DNA from: Casuarina equisetifolia
Lineage: Eukaryota > Streptophyta > Magnoliopsida > Fagales > Casuarinaceae
Length of the DNA: 64,000 bases
Direction of reading: 5' to 3'
NCBI GenBank assembly: GCA_028551475.1
Contig: CM052360.1
Coordinates: 20,370,682-20,434,681 of the forward strand
Shown one piece after another: positions 1-11,689 of the stretch. The notes beneath the pieces are model-generated. The model was given only the letters and a program-made list of their open reading frames with translations. It searched no databases and was not told where the DNA came from. A program made the position numbers and the translations under genes. Position 1 is the first letter of the stretch, and every line of letters begins with the position of its first letter.

Positions 1-569
1 TCCTAATGTGATTTCACAGGTTTATTATGTTCTCAGTACCTAAGCTATTTTAGCTGTGTTGAGGCTGATGATGACATCTAGAAAGTTATGATCACATAAT
101 ACAATTGATGTTCTTTTTAAACTTATGATTAAAAAAAAATTGATCGACATAATGCAAGTTATATGAATATGCTCCCCTTAAGCAATACCTTCAGTTGGAA
201 GGTATTTTTTTTGCTTATTAGTGTAATTGTCTCTAAAAGATTTTGCAGCTTGAGCCATAGATTTATTAAACCTAATGAAACTTATCTTTTTTTTTTTTAA
301 GTCAACCTAAGCATTCATACAAATGAGAGGATACTATGCACGTGAGCAATGGCAAGCGTTTCCATCCGGAGTTCCTTTCGGAAGTCTCCGGTCCATAGCA
401 CTTCATATGCAACTAAATCGGCACACCAAATTCATATGATAATATTGGACTTCCACCAAGCAGATTTCTCTTTATTTTTGTTGAGTTTATTTACATGAGG
501 CTTTCCCCATTCTCTTCTTTTCTATTTTTTTTGTTGATTTTATGTTGTTCTCTACATGTGTTGTTTTAG
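1..569. other. Intergenic, no gene recognised
   Basis: AT-rich sequence without a convincing coding region. A short open stretch beginning with ATG near 336 ends after about 20 codons. No transposon ends or repeats shared with the rest of the window were noticed before about 600. Confidence 0.4.
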
Positions 570-713
570 GATGGAAGCGTCCATAACGATAAACTTGTTG
601 CTATGTTACAGAACCCCCAAAATGATATTGGAAAGGCTCGGAGGAGCCATATTTTGGTTCCTCACCGGGTCTCAAAGAAGACTTGGGTCTTGGAGGCTCT
701 GAGGACATTATGA
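570..713 (+). other. Exon-like open stretch, unknown product
   Basis: A pyrimidine-rich tract ending in TTTTAG at 564-569 looks like a 3' splice acceptor. It is followed by 47 open codons and a TGA at 711-713. The predicted peptide begins DGSVHNDKLVAMLQ, is basic, and matches no family I recognise. The 3' end overlaps the repeat that starts near 640, so this may be a terminal exon of a decayed gene on which the repeat family is based. It could also be chance. No upstream exon was identified. Confidence 0.22.
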
Positions 714-1065
714 TGCTGTATGACTGACGAAAACACATAAGCATAAACTTCAAAGTTCAACTTTTTAAGTTGACAACTTATTAAATAAGCTTTATAGACT
801 TCAGAGTTACAGCATTTCAAGTTGTTAAGTTTTTTGTTTGCTGTTTTCGTTTGGGAGTTTCTAATCATGTTTGAAAAATTAGGACTTTGATATATTGATA
901 ATGTGTCTTTACTTGAAGCTCTGCATCTAAAGTAACAATATGCTTTCGGATGTCTTGTTGGGCAAATGAGAGGCTCATCAACGTATTTATAAGGAAATGG
1001 TAGACGTTTGCATGGGCTGTAGACCGTCATTTTTCAAGCAAATATATTAAGGGAGCCAATAATGT
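640..1065. repeat. Dispersed low-copy repeat R1, copy 1
   Basis: This stretch aligns along its whole length with 5320-5695. Shared landmarks are a segment around 'gactgacgaaaaca', 'gggagtttctaatcatgtt', 'gcatgggctgtaga' and 'ttcaagcaaat', ending in 'taagggagcca'. The copies differ by many substitutions and small indels, so they are old. Shorter matches to the same family occur near 35480-36170, 46340-46560, 58410-58640 and 61620-61960, all in the DUF247 neighbourhood. It has no terminal repeats or target duplications, so a transposon origin is not shown. Confidence 0.6.
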
Positions 1066-2189
1066 CACAACCCTGATTACAGTTCACACTTACGGGCCGA
1101 AAGTGATTTAGGCTTCATGCAAAATGTTCGATTATGGATCTGCTGTGGCAGCCATATTGCTGCCACCTTGGATGGTTGACCAGTGTCATCTATGGGAACT
1201 GGGTAACTGCAATATGGGTATCCGATGTCCGTATGAACATTGTTATCGGCGGTCCGTTACATGATTCTATGTTGTTTTGTTTTCTCCTCTTGCATATTAG
1301 CTCTTGTTAGGGTTCATCATTCTTAGAGAACATATGTGGGAAATGTTTGTTCTTCCCCATCTATTGACAAATCAATTTGCTAGTGAATAAACAAGATTTA
1401 GGCAAAAAATTTCATATTATCCTCGTTATCTGAGACGTATTCTCGTGAGCCGTGTTTGGCTTTTCCCAGTGAAATAAGAAAGAGAGTGGATCATTTTCTT
1501 TTCACCAACCCGAAGGTGCCAAATCCCTTTCTCTCCTGCTCTCCTCGTATTTAATTGTATGTTTCTTTTCCATGTTACTATTACAGCATCCATGAGTGCT
1601 GGCCATTATCATCATGTTGTAATCACGGACAAGTTGCAGAGGTACTATGCAAACTCTAGCTTTTTAAAGGAGATCATCAGATTGAAGTTATTTCTAACCC
1701 ATGTTTTATCCCTTAAAAAATGATTTTAGAAACTATACAAAATTTACTTGCTATCCAAACTTACTTTCAAGATCAAACTCGCTAAACGATTTTGGAAACA
1801 GTTCAATGATGCAAAATGTAGACTAAAGAATAACCAAAAACCAAGTTACCTCGACATCAAAAGCCAATCAATAAAAAGTAGAATAAGTAGAAGAAATTTT
1901 CACTCTCCAAGAGGAAAGATACACCACTATTTCACTTTCGAAAAAAAAACGAAAAAGAAAATAGAGAACAACCGCACCATCAGATGTTAGAAAGTATTGA
2001 TTGCGGTTCCCAAAATGAAATGAGCTAGTTCCTGCCTAAGGTGAAATGAAAACAATATATTTCAGATTTATGGATTTATCAGAACGTAATTTGTACCTTT
2101 ATAGAGGGCGAGGGAGAGCACCATGGGTCTGAATAAACTTTTAGATGTAAAATTACAATCGTCGGTTTTCGATTATTTAGTGCTTGGAA
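1066..2189. other. Intergenic, no gene recognised
   Basis: No open frame with coding character and no transposon motif was seen. The 80-codon frame at 1748-1990 is lysine- and arginine-rich, AT-driven and unlike any family I know. Confidence 0.4.
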
Positions 2190-2880
2190 TGAATTTTATT
2201 TTACACATTTTTCCAAGCACGACCCAAAAGAGAACAGATTGGGACCAAGCGTGATGCACTTGTATCCAAGAAAGAGTAAAAAGATAATTATAGTCGGGAT
2301 ATCCCAATTCGTGTTATACACGATGGAGAATGGACAAAAAACAACATGTGAGAATTTCTTAGTCCAAATTTCAGAAGCAGCTTGTGCCCCCGTGCTATTA
2401 GTTAATGGGACTTCTTGGGGTGACAATCCTGACCGAAATTTGGCGAGGACGATCTTCGAGATTGGGCCTTTTCTTTAAGGGCAATTAATGCCAACTTATC
2501 TTCTACGTGGGTCTTCGTTTGGTGCTGCAATTGATGCCAACGTTTCCTCTTTTGTCTTGTTTGACATCGGTTTTCTTGGGTTTCTGTCTGGTGTTACAAA
2601 TAATGCTAACTTATATCCTTTCGTCTTGTTTGATGTGAGTCCCATGGTGCTTCTGCTGGTGCTGAGCTGTTTAATTAAAAAAATGAAGGTGAAAATTAAA
2701 TAATTTTTAATTTCAATGTAGTTAAAAAAAGAAAGTTGCATCATCACTATTAATAGAAGTAAGCTGATTATCAATATCAATTATACTCATTAAAATAAAA
2801 GCTATTATCAATTTCACTAACGACCAATTGAAAATTTAAATAATAAAAACTTTTTCCTCAACATTGATTTGAAAGAAGTG
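2190..2880. repeat. Dispersed repeat R2, copy 1 (partner 56640-57290)
   Basis: This segment aligns with 56640-57290. Common stretches include 'aagagtaaaaagataatta' with its counterpart, the triplicated 'gctgcaattgatgccaac' type phrase followed by 'tcttttgtcttgtttgac', and the terminal 'attgaaaatttaaat(a/g)ataaaaactt'. Short frames on both strands (2196-2426, 2239-2478, 2488-2703, 2496-2780) come from this repeat and do not resemble a protein family. Part of the same phrase ('attaatgacaacttttct') also occurs at 44890 and 54010. Confidence 0.5.
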
Positions 2881-3089
2881 TTTACCCTTGGTTGGCTTTG
2901 AATTTTCTTGGATTAAAGCATTGTTCTAATGGGTAAAACTAGGATCGAATAGATTACGGTATTGTTCTAATGGGTTTTTTCAGTGTATTAAGACTAGATA
3001 TTAGAATTGATTTAAGAGAAAAAAAAAGTGCTCTATCTTTAACTTAAGAACCACATAAATTAGAATACAAGTCAATTAAAATTAGTCAT

Positions 3090-5175
3090 CAAGATATTAC
3101 TTTTGTTGTAAGAAATCTGTCTCTACATACAAGCCATCTAAATAAATTATATTTGTTAATTTTACATGACCATATCAAATCATGTCATTCAACCTCAATA
3201 TTAACTTGATGCAATTATTTATATATCTCTTTACAATAACAAAAATGTCTAAAAAGTGTAGATGTGAGAATATGTCATAGTTTGAAAATACCTCTCCAAC
3301 TCTATGTTATATTTCTTTTAATGTCAAGATGTATAATTGAAATTTTCTTACATTTAGTACTATAAATTCATTTGCTCCATAAGGAAGAACATGAATAATT
3401 GGTGAGATTTTCGATTGACCACACTAACAAAATCTTTTTTCACACTTTATGGTCTAGTAGCCTAAGTCCTCCTTCCAAATAATCTGCCAAGCGACTTTAT
3501 GAATTTTATGATTTTCTAAATTACCTACCCACAAAAAGTATTTAATCTTTGTCTCAATCTTATAAATGGTTTGCTTTAGGAGAAAGAAGATTTCTATCCC
3601 AAAGATGCAAATAAAAATAAGAACTAATTTTGTCAATTGTAACATTCATGCATAGCTTAAGTGTCTTATTTCTCATCTATCAATTTATCACATGATTTTC
3701 TTTGTTAGAACCTTACAATTAGTGTAAATAAGTCTTTTTTTGATAAGGAAAACATTGAGATACTTGATAAGGATAGTTTCTTTAGAAAATGGAGTGTGAT
3801 CCAATATCAGAAGTCTTTCTTGGTTAGTGAACCCTGACAAAATAATATAATTACTAGGATCAAAATATAAACCTTTAAGTACTACAAAGTTCTCCAAAGC
3901 ATCAATGAAACATACCGTTGAATTAATATCTCAAGTGCAAATAAAAACAAGTCATTAGCAAAGCAAAGGTGGGTGATTTTTTCCCTTTTTGCAATGCCAA
4001 TTGTTTTTGAAAGTAAAAGTTAGGATTCAAATATAAACCTCTGAATGCTACAAAGTTTTTCAAAACATTAATGAGACATTATACTGAATTAACATCTCAT
4101 GTCCAAATAAAAATAAATCATTGGCAAAGCAAAGGTAAGTAATGTTTTTTCCTTTTTGCAATGCTAATGATATTTAAAAGTAGAAGTAAAAAATTTATCA
4201 ATAATAATCCTATTAGAAATCTCTATGATAAGGACAAATAAATAAGGGGATATGGAATTTTCTTGCCTTAACCCATTCATGCCCTTAAAGTAACCAATAT
4301 GCATACCATTGAAGTTTACAAAAAATTTGATAGTAGTAATACATTGGCCAATTGGATTAATTAATATTTGGGGAGAATAAATAGCTTGAAGGACTCTTAA
4401 TATCACATCCTATTTAACTGTGTCATAAGTTTTAATGAGATTAATTTTAATAGAAATGCACTTACCTTTATCTTCTTTATGATAATTATGGATTAACTTC
4501 TAAAAAAGTATAACATTTTCAAATATTCGACAATCCCTAATAAAAGCATATTAGTTTTGTCTAACTACAATAGGAAGAATAAGATTTATCATTTCTATAA
4601 ACAATTTAGAGATTTCTTTATATAGAACATTACAAAAAGCAATTGGACGAAGATTTTCATATAGCTAGGATTGACAATTTTTGGAACTAGGCATAACAAA
4701 GTATTATTAAGAGCTTTCAATAATTTCTTGGATAAAAAAAATTTTAGTACTGCATCTTCTATGTCTTAATTGATAATATGCTATGTTTTCTTATAAAATA
4801 AACTACTATAACCATTAGGATTAGAAGTTCTAAAATTATGAAACCTTCAAATAACTCTCACCACATTTGATTGTTCAAAAGCAAATAAATTCAACAAGTC
4901 ATTTACATTCTCATGAAATAAGGAAGCATACCTTTCAATATGAATTTTATTAGCATAAGAACTACTAAGTATAGTTTGATAATATGTAATTATGCAAGGT
5001 ATCATTACCAAAAAGTAGTTGAACTATCTTCTTGTACTAGGTGAGTGATTTTGCTCTAGGCTCTTCTATGTATCAAAAATGAAAATAATATTTTGATGTC
5101 ATTATCTCCTTCTTTTAGCCAAAAATTCTATAATTTTTGTTTTAAAAGGATTTCGTCATATTTCCTTGTGAGGGA
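3090..5175 (-). pseudogene. Decayed LINE (L1-type) ORF2 fragment
   Basis: On the minus strand this is a degenerate copy of the LINE at 24764-30454. The reverse transcriptase core is at 4164-4406, with a residue run close to NGLRQ...SPYLFVLIIEI. It continues through 3688-3897 (TPF...IKYL, then KKRLIYTNCKVLTKKIM) and 3454-3645 (the region after the thumb, FLWVGNLENHKIHKVAWQ), then into the zinc-binding C-terminal part near 3100-3240. The upstream edge near 5100-5175 matches the linker before the RT (27130-27200 in the better copy). Stops and frameshifts are frequent, so it cannot encode a product. The 5' half (ORF1, endonuclease) is absent, consistent with 5' truncation, and no clean target duplication was found. 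Confidence 0.75.
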
Positions 5176-5319
5176 AACATATCGATTAAACTAATGAAAC
5201 CAGAAGAACTTTTTTTTCCTCAATCTTTTTCGCCTCCACTTTCCACCATATGCATTCAATGTCCTACCTAGAGCTTCCACAGCTTATAAATGTTTGTGTA
5301 TTCAGGCTCGGAAGAAGAA

Positions 5320-5695
5320 TTTCGGTTTCTCACGGTTCTCAAGACACCATGTGATGCTGCATGACTGACGAAAACATTTAAGCATAAACTTCAGAGTAGC
5401 AAAATTTAGGTTGCCAACTTATTGAATAAGCATAAGACATCAACAGTTTCATCATTTCAAGTTATTCCGGTTTTTACTTACTGTTTTCATTTGAGAGTTT
5501 CTAATCATGTTTCAAAAATAATTTTTAGTCACTTGAAGTTCTGCTTTGAGAATATTAATAATATGCTTCAGATATGTTGTAGGGCGATTAAGAGGCTCAT
5601 CGATGTATTTTGATAAGAAGTGTCGGACTTTTGCATGGGCTGTAGACTAGTCACTTTTCAAGCAAATTTATTAAGGGAGCCAGTAATGTGGCCAA
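5320..5695. repeat. Dispersed low-copy repeat R1, copy 2
   Basis: Partner of 640-1065 (see there). The two copies bracket repeat R2 and the decayed LINE, so the 640-5695 interval looks like a duplicated unit later filled by a LINE insertion. No open frame is conserved between the copies: the minus-strand frame at 662-1030 has no counterpart here. Confidence 0.6.
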
Positions 5696-5879
5696 ATACC
5701 AAACGCTTATGAAGAAAAAAAAAAACTTATCCTAACTGAGACCCAATGTACTCTAATTTAATTTTTTTATATGTGAGTTTATTCATCATTCATATATATA
5801 CTCTAATTTAATTCTTACATAAAGAAAAGAGAATCTTTATTTTACAAAATTTTCGACGCACAACACATAAAAGAAGTTG

Positions 5880-6020
5880 CATTTCATGCCCATTAACTAT
5901 TGTCGTGCGGGACCTCAACGGTTTTTTTTTTCTTGTTTTCTTTTTTGTTTTCCATTTCTCTTGCTCTCATGTAGCCTTTCTTCACCATGCAGTCAAAATT
6001 GGAAAAAAGAAAAAGGGAAA
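5880..6020. repeat. Short repeat shared with 13960-14050
   Basis: The segment around 'catttctcttgctctcatgt' and the following 'ttcaccatgcagtcaaaattgg' matches 13990-14045 with a few substitutions. A T-rich run and a purine run flank it. Its origin is unknown. Confidence 0.4.
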
Positions 6021-6129
6021 AACAAAGTGGAACTAGGATTGCAGGTAAAGACACCAAATCTTATGTATCCTTGTATTTGTTATTTTTATCTTTGGAAATT
6101 CAAGTACTTGTCATGTTGAATACTTCATT

Positions 6130-6305
6130 TCTTATAATATGTGATTGTTGTGTTTGAAAATTAATTAGCTCATTGACTATAATATTTTTTGATACTTGAT
6201 AGTTTTTCAAAATTATTGAGATCCTAATGCCTCCATAATTGAATTTCATATCAAAGAGGTTTCTATTGAACCTAACCTTGAATTTCATCTCAACCTGGTT
6301 CAACT
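6130..6305 (-). pseudogene. DUF247 protein fragment
   Basis: The minus-strand frame encodes a stretch resembling the middle of the intact DUF247 protein at 39815-41110. VEMKFKVRFNRNLFDMKF corresponds to AGVKFKARSNKNLFDRQF, and the following 'ELINFQTQQ' sits where LHNLIAFEQC is expected. Only about 50 residues remain and the rest of the domain is missing, so this is a relic of a former DUF247 copy. The intact gene lies about 34 kb away, so the family was once more numerous here. The identification rests on motif order alone. Confidence 0.6.
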
Positions 6306-6309
6306 TCCA

Positions 6310-7269
6310 TATACAGGGTGTGCTCTAGGTTTGAAGCCTTCCTATACCATTCTAATTCAAAGAAATGTATGCTAATCTTAGCAGGTGAAGAAAATGCTTA
6401 GTATTAGAACCAATTATTTACCACTACTTTCACCTTCCCTAGGCCCAAAATTGTCAGACCATCGAAGAAGCAATGTGAAAAATCAAAGATGCCGACCTCC
6501 TCAGAAAAGACGGGGCTTCAAGAAAAGAAAACAGACGTAAGTTTCCTTCTATGATCAGACTTCCACCCGTAAGGGAGAATGCCCATAATCTAACATATTT
6601 TTAATTGGTCTACTAAACTATGGTAGAAAAAAGATAAGACTAATAAAAGAATATAAAATAAAGTATATAAATAATTCTTTTGTAATATTAACGTAGTGCT
6701 AGAGTTTTGTATAAAATTATATTGAAAAATGAAAACTACAACTCATTAAACTTTTGCAAGACTCAAACATATTGCAAAAAATACTACCAAAATACTTTCT
6801 TACTTATTTTTTATGACTTTCAACTTTTTCCTATGACAAATTAATAAGCTAATTGAGATTAGCTTAGATAACTAAACATTCTCCTTACAGGAGGACATCA
6901 ATCAAAAACTCTATAAAGATTACAACTTAAGGTTCAAGAGGCAACATCTGTATCTTTTGGCTTAACTTATTGCCCATCTTCTAATGTTAAGACCAATACG
7001 GCTTTCTATTTGCTTTCCAGTGATTAAACATTAAAGATGTTTTAGACATTTTATCAACGTACATTTTAGAAATTCTAACAACAAAAGTTAGAAAGCGTGA
7101 AGAATAGTTTGTATGAGCAATCTCCTCATTCGGGTTCCTATTTGCTTTACTGGGATCAAACAAGAATGATTTTAAGGCATTTTATCAACTTATATTTTAT
7201 AAATTAGAAAGAGAAAATAACATCTTAAATTAGCGACCACCTACAACAGCTAAGATAATAAGAAAGACA
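6310..7269. other. Intergenic, no gene recognised
   Basis: AT-rich DNA with only short open frames. No transposon protein, terminal repeat or internal duplicate was seen. Confidence 0.4.
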
Positions 7270-7670
7270 AGACAAGATAACAAAGAAGCTATTTAAGGTG
7301 CTTTTGCTCCATTGTCTTCTATACATATGGTGTACAGATTCTCTCTAGAGAATACCATTGCAACAATTGCAACAAAACTGTACAGCTCAAAACAATTTCG
7401 TTGTTTCTTTCTTTCCGAACATTTGCTGCATCCTTCACTTCTCCTGCCCGAGAACCACTCTGTCCCGTCGTCTCTGCTGAGTCCGGGGCTGCCTGCACAG
7501 CGGTTTCACCAGAAGAGCACCTGTGCGGGCTGTGCTGCGAAAGGATGAAGTTGGCTTGCCCTGCATGGGAAGCCAGCTTGCAAGATTGCGGGGGCCTGTC
7601 CCACTTTGGGAACCAACCGTTGACCATCCTACGTGGCAGCCACCCTTGTCATATCCGAACATGTTAGTGC
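7270..7670. other. GC-richer island with overlapping open frames, possible LTR remnant
   Basis: From about 7400 the base composition becomes clearly more GC-rich than the flanks, and several frames on both strands stay open by composition (7312-7548, 7401-7667, 7319-7627, 7435-7662). None of the peptides resembles a known family. A TATA-like 'ctatttaagg' near 7288 lies just upstream, and the arrangement would fit the promoter and R/U5 part of an old LTR. Neither paired LTR ends nor a primer site could be found, so this is speculative. Confidence 0.2.
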
Positions 7671-7751
7671 CTCGGAAGTAGTTTTGGAAATGAGATTAGG
7701 AAGGGACTTGTAACAGGACTAATATTCTTTGACTAATAACTTGACTGACAT

Positions 7752-8374
7752 TGCAGCAGTAGATTGGTATGATTTAATTTGGACAAGTGGCATTAGCAAA
7801 TATAATTTCATTAGATAGCTTATTTGTAGGGACAGACTTTCTACAGCAATAGAAATTGTACGATGGCTTCCTTCGGTAAACATATATTATGATTTTTGTC
7901 AATCTCATTTAAAACATAGAAGTCATCGCTTTTTTGAATGTCCATAGACAAGGATGATTTGGAAAATTATTTTTGCTCAGAATGGAATCCGACGTGACAT
8001 TGGAGGATGGAATGAAGAACTATACTGGATGATCAAAGCAATAAAAAGAAAGGATTTAGCTGCCAAACTTCTCAAGATATCTTTCTTAGCTTATATATAT
8101 TGTATATGGGCTGAACGAAATAGAAAATATTTTCAGGAGAAAATAATGGATATTCCTATTCTCTTAGTAAAAATAAAAAAGATAGTATAAGGGAGAGCTT
8201 ATTTGTTTAGAAATATAAAATCTTCCCAATACAATGTTATTTTGAGTGAAATTTGAAGGCTACCAACTTCTATCTTTTCATAGATATGGTGATTTTTGTA
8301 ATACTGAGGTATACCCCTATGCTTTTTGTACTTTAATATGTATTAATACAATTTACTTTTCCACAAAAAAAAAA
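7752..8374 (+). mobile_element. 5'-truncated LINE with poly(A) tail and target duplication
   Basis: A short L1-type insertion in plus orientation. It encodes the C-terminal end of ORF2: the zinc-binding region (VDWYDLIWTSGISKYNF, then ICRDRLSTA) and the terminal block (MIKAIKRKDLAAKLLKISFL, CIWAERNRKYFQEK), matching 24850-25380 of the larger LINE. A 3' UTR and an A run at 8364-8376 follow. The flanks carry a 14-bp near-perfect target duplication, 'aacttgactgacat' at 7738-7751 and 'aacttgactcacat' at 8375-8388. Several stops interrupt the frame. Extreme 5' truncation is usual for LINE insertions. Confidence 0.85.
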
Positions 8375-8636
8375 AACTTGACTCACATCTGAGAGTCTTA
8401 ATAAACTTGAGAATCTTTGTAACTTCTAAAATCTGTCAAATCTTACCATCTTGACAAACTTAGCAATCCTGACACGGGCTTCAATACAAAGAGAATCGGC
8501 CATCACTTGCCCTCCCAACAACTCGTCATGCATGCTTCTCACGTTATCAAAAACAAATATAGTTTTTGTAGTTACTTTTTTTAGTTACTTTTTTTATACA
8601 GGTTTGAAACAACAATTGTTAAAGATATTCTCCTTA

Positions 8637-8720
8637 TAGGCATTGGTAGAATGGGTAGAATTGACAAAATAAGGTAACACTTTTATTTATGGATAACTTA
8701 AGAGGTAGCTTGTTCCATCT
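8637..8720. repeat. About 80-bp repeat shared with 23645-23715
   Basis: The segment from 'attggtagaatgggtagaa' through 'ataaggtaac' and 'ggataacttaagaggta' is close to 23645-23715. At the second site it begins exactly where similarity to the monooxygenase exon stops. It may be an end of an unidentified element or part of that gene's next intron. Confidence 0.35.
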
Positions 8721-9155
8721 ATAGAGTGTCTAAATCTTTTTGGGAGATAAAGGGAGGAGCCTATACCCTTAAGTTAGTTTTAATTGGTCTATTTCATTGT
8801 TATAAGAAAGAATTGAAGAATATGGATTCAATAAAGTAGAGACTTTTTAAGGAAATCTCTTAGCAAACTAAAAAGACCCAAGTGGAACTTGCCAAGTATT
8901 ATTATAGAAGAAGAGATAGATTTATCATTCTTATTCAAAGACTTGTGAACTCAACAATGAAGAGTTCATAAACATAGTTTTATTGGATGATACTCTCACA
9001 ATTAATTCAGAAATTATATGAAGTAGTCCAATCAATTCAGAACAAGACAACTTTTCTGAAACTGTCATTCTTTGTTTCTCATTTTAAGAAGAAACTTGAT
9101 TGATTTGTTAAGAAAGCAAAAGAAGTTTGAAAAAAAAGCTGAAAAATTATTGCCA
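8721..9155. other. Intergenic, no gene recognised
   Basis: No protein family or transposon signature was recognised. The region leads into the 36-bp tandem array. Confidence 0.35.
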
Positions 9156-9156
9156 C

Positions 9157-9280
9157 AATGCATAAAAGAACACGCCAAAAATTCAATGTTCCAGTCCATA
9201 AGTGAACAAACAGAAAATTCCATACTACAGTGCATAACAGAACAAGCTGCAAATTCAGTGTTATAGTGCATAATGGAACC
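9157..9280 (+). repeat. 36-bp tandem array encoding a 12-residue repeat
   Basis: Three and a bit copies of a 36-bp unit, with 'cata' phrases starting at 9161, 9197, 9233 and 9269. In the plus frame opening near 9072 the units read QCIKEHAKNSMF, QSISEQTENSIL and QCITEQAANSVL. The frame then stops at the fourth unit. The period is a multiple of three and substitutions mostly keep the amino-acid pattern, which suggests an origin in coding sequence. The preceding residues (FEKKAEKLL) are charged and helix-like. No family was recognised. Either a decayed exon or chance expansion is possible. Confidence 0.55.
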
Positions 9281-9299
9281 TATGGAATGACTTCCAGGC

Positions 9300-10699
9300 A
9301 TTACTTCCCAAAATTTAGATGGACAACAGAAATTATTAGGCATCCGTAATTTAAGAAAACAACTTAAAAAAGTCGAGGATCCTCCCCTAAATGTCCTATA
9401 AACAAGATATTAATGTCCATGCCTTCAAGGTAGGACCAGTATTGACGATCTTAACGCACCTCCTTCAACCTCAGGCGCCAACGTCTCCTTAAAACTCTTG
9501 GGACTTCTACTTGGGCCTCTTGTTTATTAGAAATGACACTTCGTCTCATCCCCATGCTTCGTCAGAACTCCCTTTTACTTCGCTTCAGGTATTCTCGGTA
9601 AAGATTTTTCTATAATGTATTTTTTCCTGAACTTTCTATGAACTTTTGTGCAGAGTTTCTCTTTAAATTTATCGTAGTGTTTTACTATGCAGGTTGTTTT
9701 AGGAAATGGAAGTAGGAGAAAATTAAATTGGTTTTCTTTATGTTACGTTGGTCTTCAAACTTTTGTGGTCTTTTCAAATTTTTTTTTTTTTTTTTGGGGG
9801 GGGTGGGGGGGGGTGGTGGGTGGGGGGGAGTCTTTTGCATAGTTTTTGTTTAGCATCGTGATGCATAGATTGTTGAAACTAGCAAAAACCAAAAGCATTC
9901 AAGGATAAACTACAGGTCCGATTATCATTGCTTTGCAAGACATGTTTGTCTAAACTCACATTTGGTTTGATTGGGGGGAAGCAAAAGACAGACACACACA
10001 CAGACAAAACTCGCCAGCATTAAGAAGGATGTTTCCAAGCAGCAGCATCGCGAAATGGGACCAAAATATCTCCAACTTCAATCTACATAGTCCTCATTTA
10101 TGTGGGATTTGGAAAATGTTTTAAGCAAAAAATAGCGTTAAGGCAAATATATCCCTGCTAAATGTTGTAAACCAGCTAGGTGATCAAAACATGGTCGATG
10201 ATATTAAGAAACCACCAATATTCCAAAGATGCCTGTCCAATTGAAAATATAAGTCTTTCTGAAGATAATGTACAAGGATGATAGCATTTGCGATACTAGA
10301 AACGACGTAGAGAAATCAGCACGCTTTGAAAAGTGTTCATCCTACCATGTGCAGGCCATGATAGAAAACCAGTGAAGAGTCGCCTTCCAGAGAAGAGAGT
10401 GACAAAAGAATAGCCGCGAGAAACAGACAACATTAAAATTGCTTTCCAACTCGCTTTATACAAACAGGTCCCGTGGTTTTACAGTGAAGTGAGAGAGAAA
10501 AATATCGAAGAGTAATCCAAGAGAAATTTTGCAGAGATCTATTTGTAGCTTTAATTATTGCACTGACAGATTTAAGTCTCAACACGTTTTTCCAATGTCA
10601 TGCCTGCTTCTTCCTTTCTTTCATGGTCCGTTGCATTTACTTTTGCTGCGACATTTCTTTGTCTTATGTTTCAAGTTTTGTTACTTCTACATCTGATGT
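9300..10699. other. Intergenic with homopolymer tract, no gene recognised
   Basis: It contains a T run followed by a long G-rich tract at about 9779-9830, where assembly errors are likely. A (CA)n-like patch lies near 9994-10003. The stretch 'gataatgtacaaggatgat' near 10264 recurs at about 17415. A relatively GC-rich part at 9420-9600 ends in a possible splice donor but has no recognisable product. Confidence 0.35.
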
Positions 10700-10915
10700 G
10701 ACTGCAGCCTCGTTAAAGAGTGGATGCACCTGGCCAAATAATGTCTTGGACAGTGTACAGCTGTGTGAAAGGTTTCCCCCTGCCAACCGATACGTTGTAG
10801 GCCTTAGAAAAAAAAAGTAAAGGCCGCGACAGGAAAAGCAAATCTGCTTTCCCTGTATAGAAAGCGAATAGTCCTCCCACGGAAAGATGGGTTTTGATTA
10901 TCACCTGACCTAAAT
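10700..10915. repeat. Dispersed repeat R3, copy 1 (partner 12600-12850)
   Basis: Matches 12600-12850 over several blocks: 'ggacagtgtacagctgtg' versus 'ggacaatgtgcagctgtg', 'aaaggccg(c/t)', 'aaatctgct' versus 'aaatatgct', and 'gatgggttttgat' versus 'gacgggttttgat'. The copies are diverged and partly rearranged. No coding potential or transposon end was found. Confidence 0.5.
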
Positions 10916-11054
10916 TACTTTATGGCGACTCTGGACGAGCAAAACTCAGGTAGACGACGGAGAAAATGGTGTAGCATGGGAATCCTTCATAATAACGAAG
11001 GTGTTCTTATAGGCTCTATAAATTAATGGTCAATAGATATCACTTTCGTTATAA

Positions 11055-11410
11055 AAGAATTGATATAGAATACTGTACATGCATGTAATTTTTTTTAAAA
11101 TTTTTAATGTAAGATGCATTAATAAAAAATAATATACAAAAGTACAGAATCATACCTTAGTATTACAATAATTTTCAAAATAAACTAAGAGTAAGAAAAA
11201 CTAGAGGTTGGAAGTCTCTAGATTTCATTCAAGAAGACATTACTTTGTGAAGATTTGATATTGTAAAGCAAAGAAGTTCTCCTTCATATAATTTTTTTTA
11301 CTTTAGCCAACAATATTGGAATGTCAACTAATGTATTTTGAAATTTTCTTTTATTTGTTTCTGTCCAAATGCAATAAATACAAATTAAAAATGATATTTT
11401 AAAAAATTTT
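11055..11410 (-). mobile_element. LINE 3'-end fragment
   Basis: The minus strand resembles the 3' end of the larger LINE. The plus-strand landmarks 'ccaacaatattggaatgtcaa' and 'ttttgaaattttc' correspond to 24960-25010, and the 'aaaagtacagaatcatacc' type 3' UTR precedes them. Only the last part of ORF2 and the tail are present. No target duplication was established. Confidence 0.6.
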
Positions 11411-11689
11411 ACAATGAAATCTTTTTTTTTAGATGCTTTAATCATTCATTGTAATTCTTCATTATATTCACATGCATGTAATTATTTGATTAGAACTTGT
11501 AGGAAAGGATGTATGTGTTCTAAACTTACTTCTAGTGTTTCTTGTTTATGTAGTCATGAACCATATCTTTCTCTTTTATTGTTTATGCATGTAATTCTTC
11601 TATTAGAACTTGTGTGTCTGTGTAACTACACAAAACCGCGAAGTTGACTCCCTCTCTCTCCCACGGGTGAAATCTACACTCTGCAAAAA

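Noticed and set aside
7752-8374. The 78-codon ORF at 7954-8190 as a host gene
   Set aside because: It is the C-terminal end of LINE ORF2, shown by its match to 24850-25104, the A tail and the target duplication.
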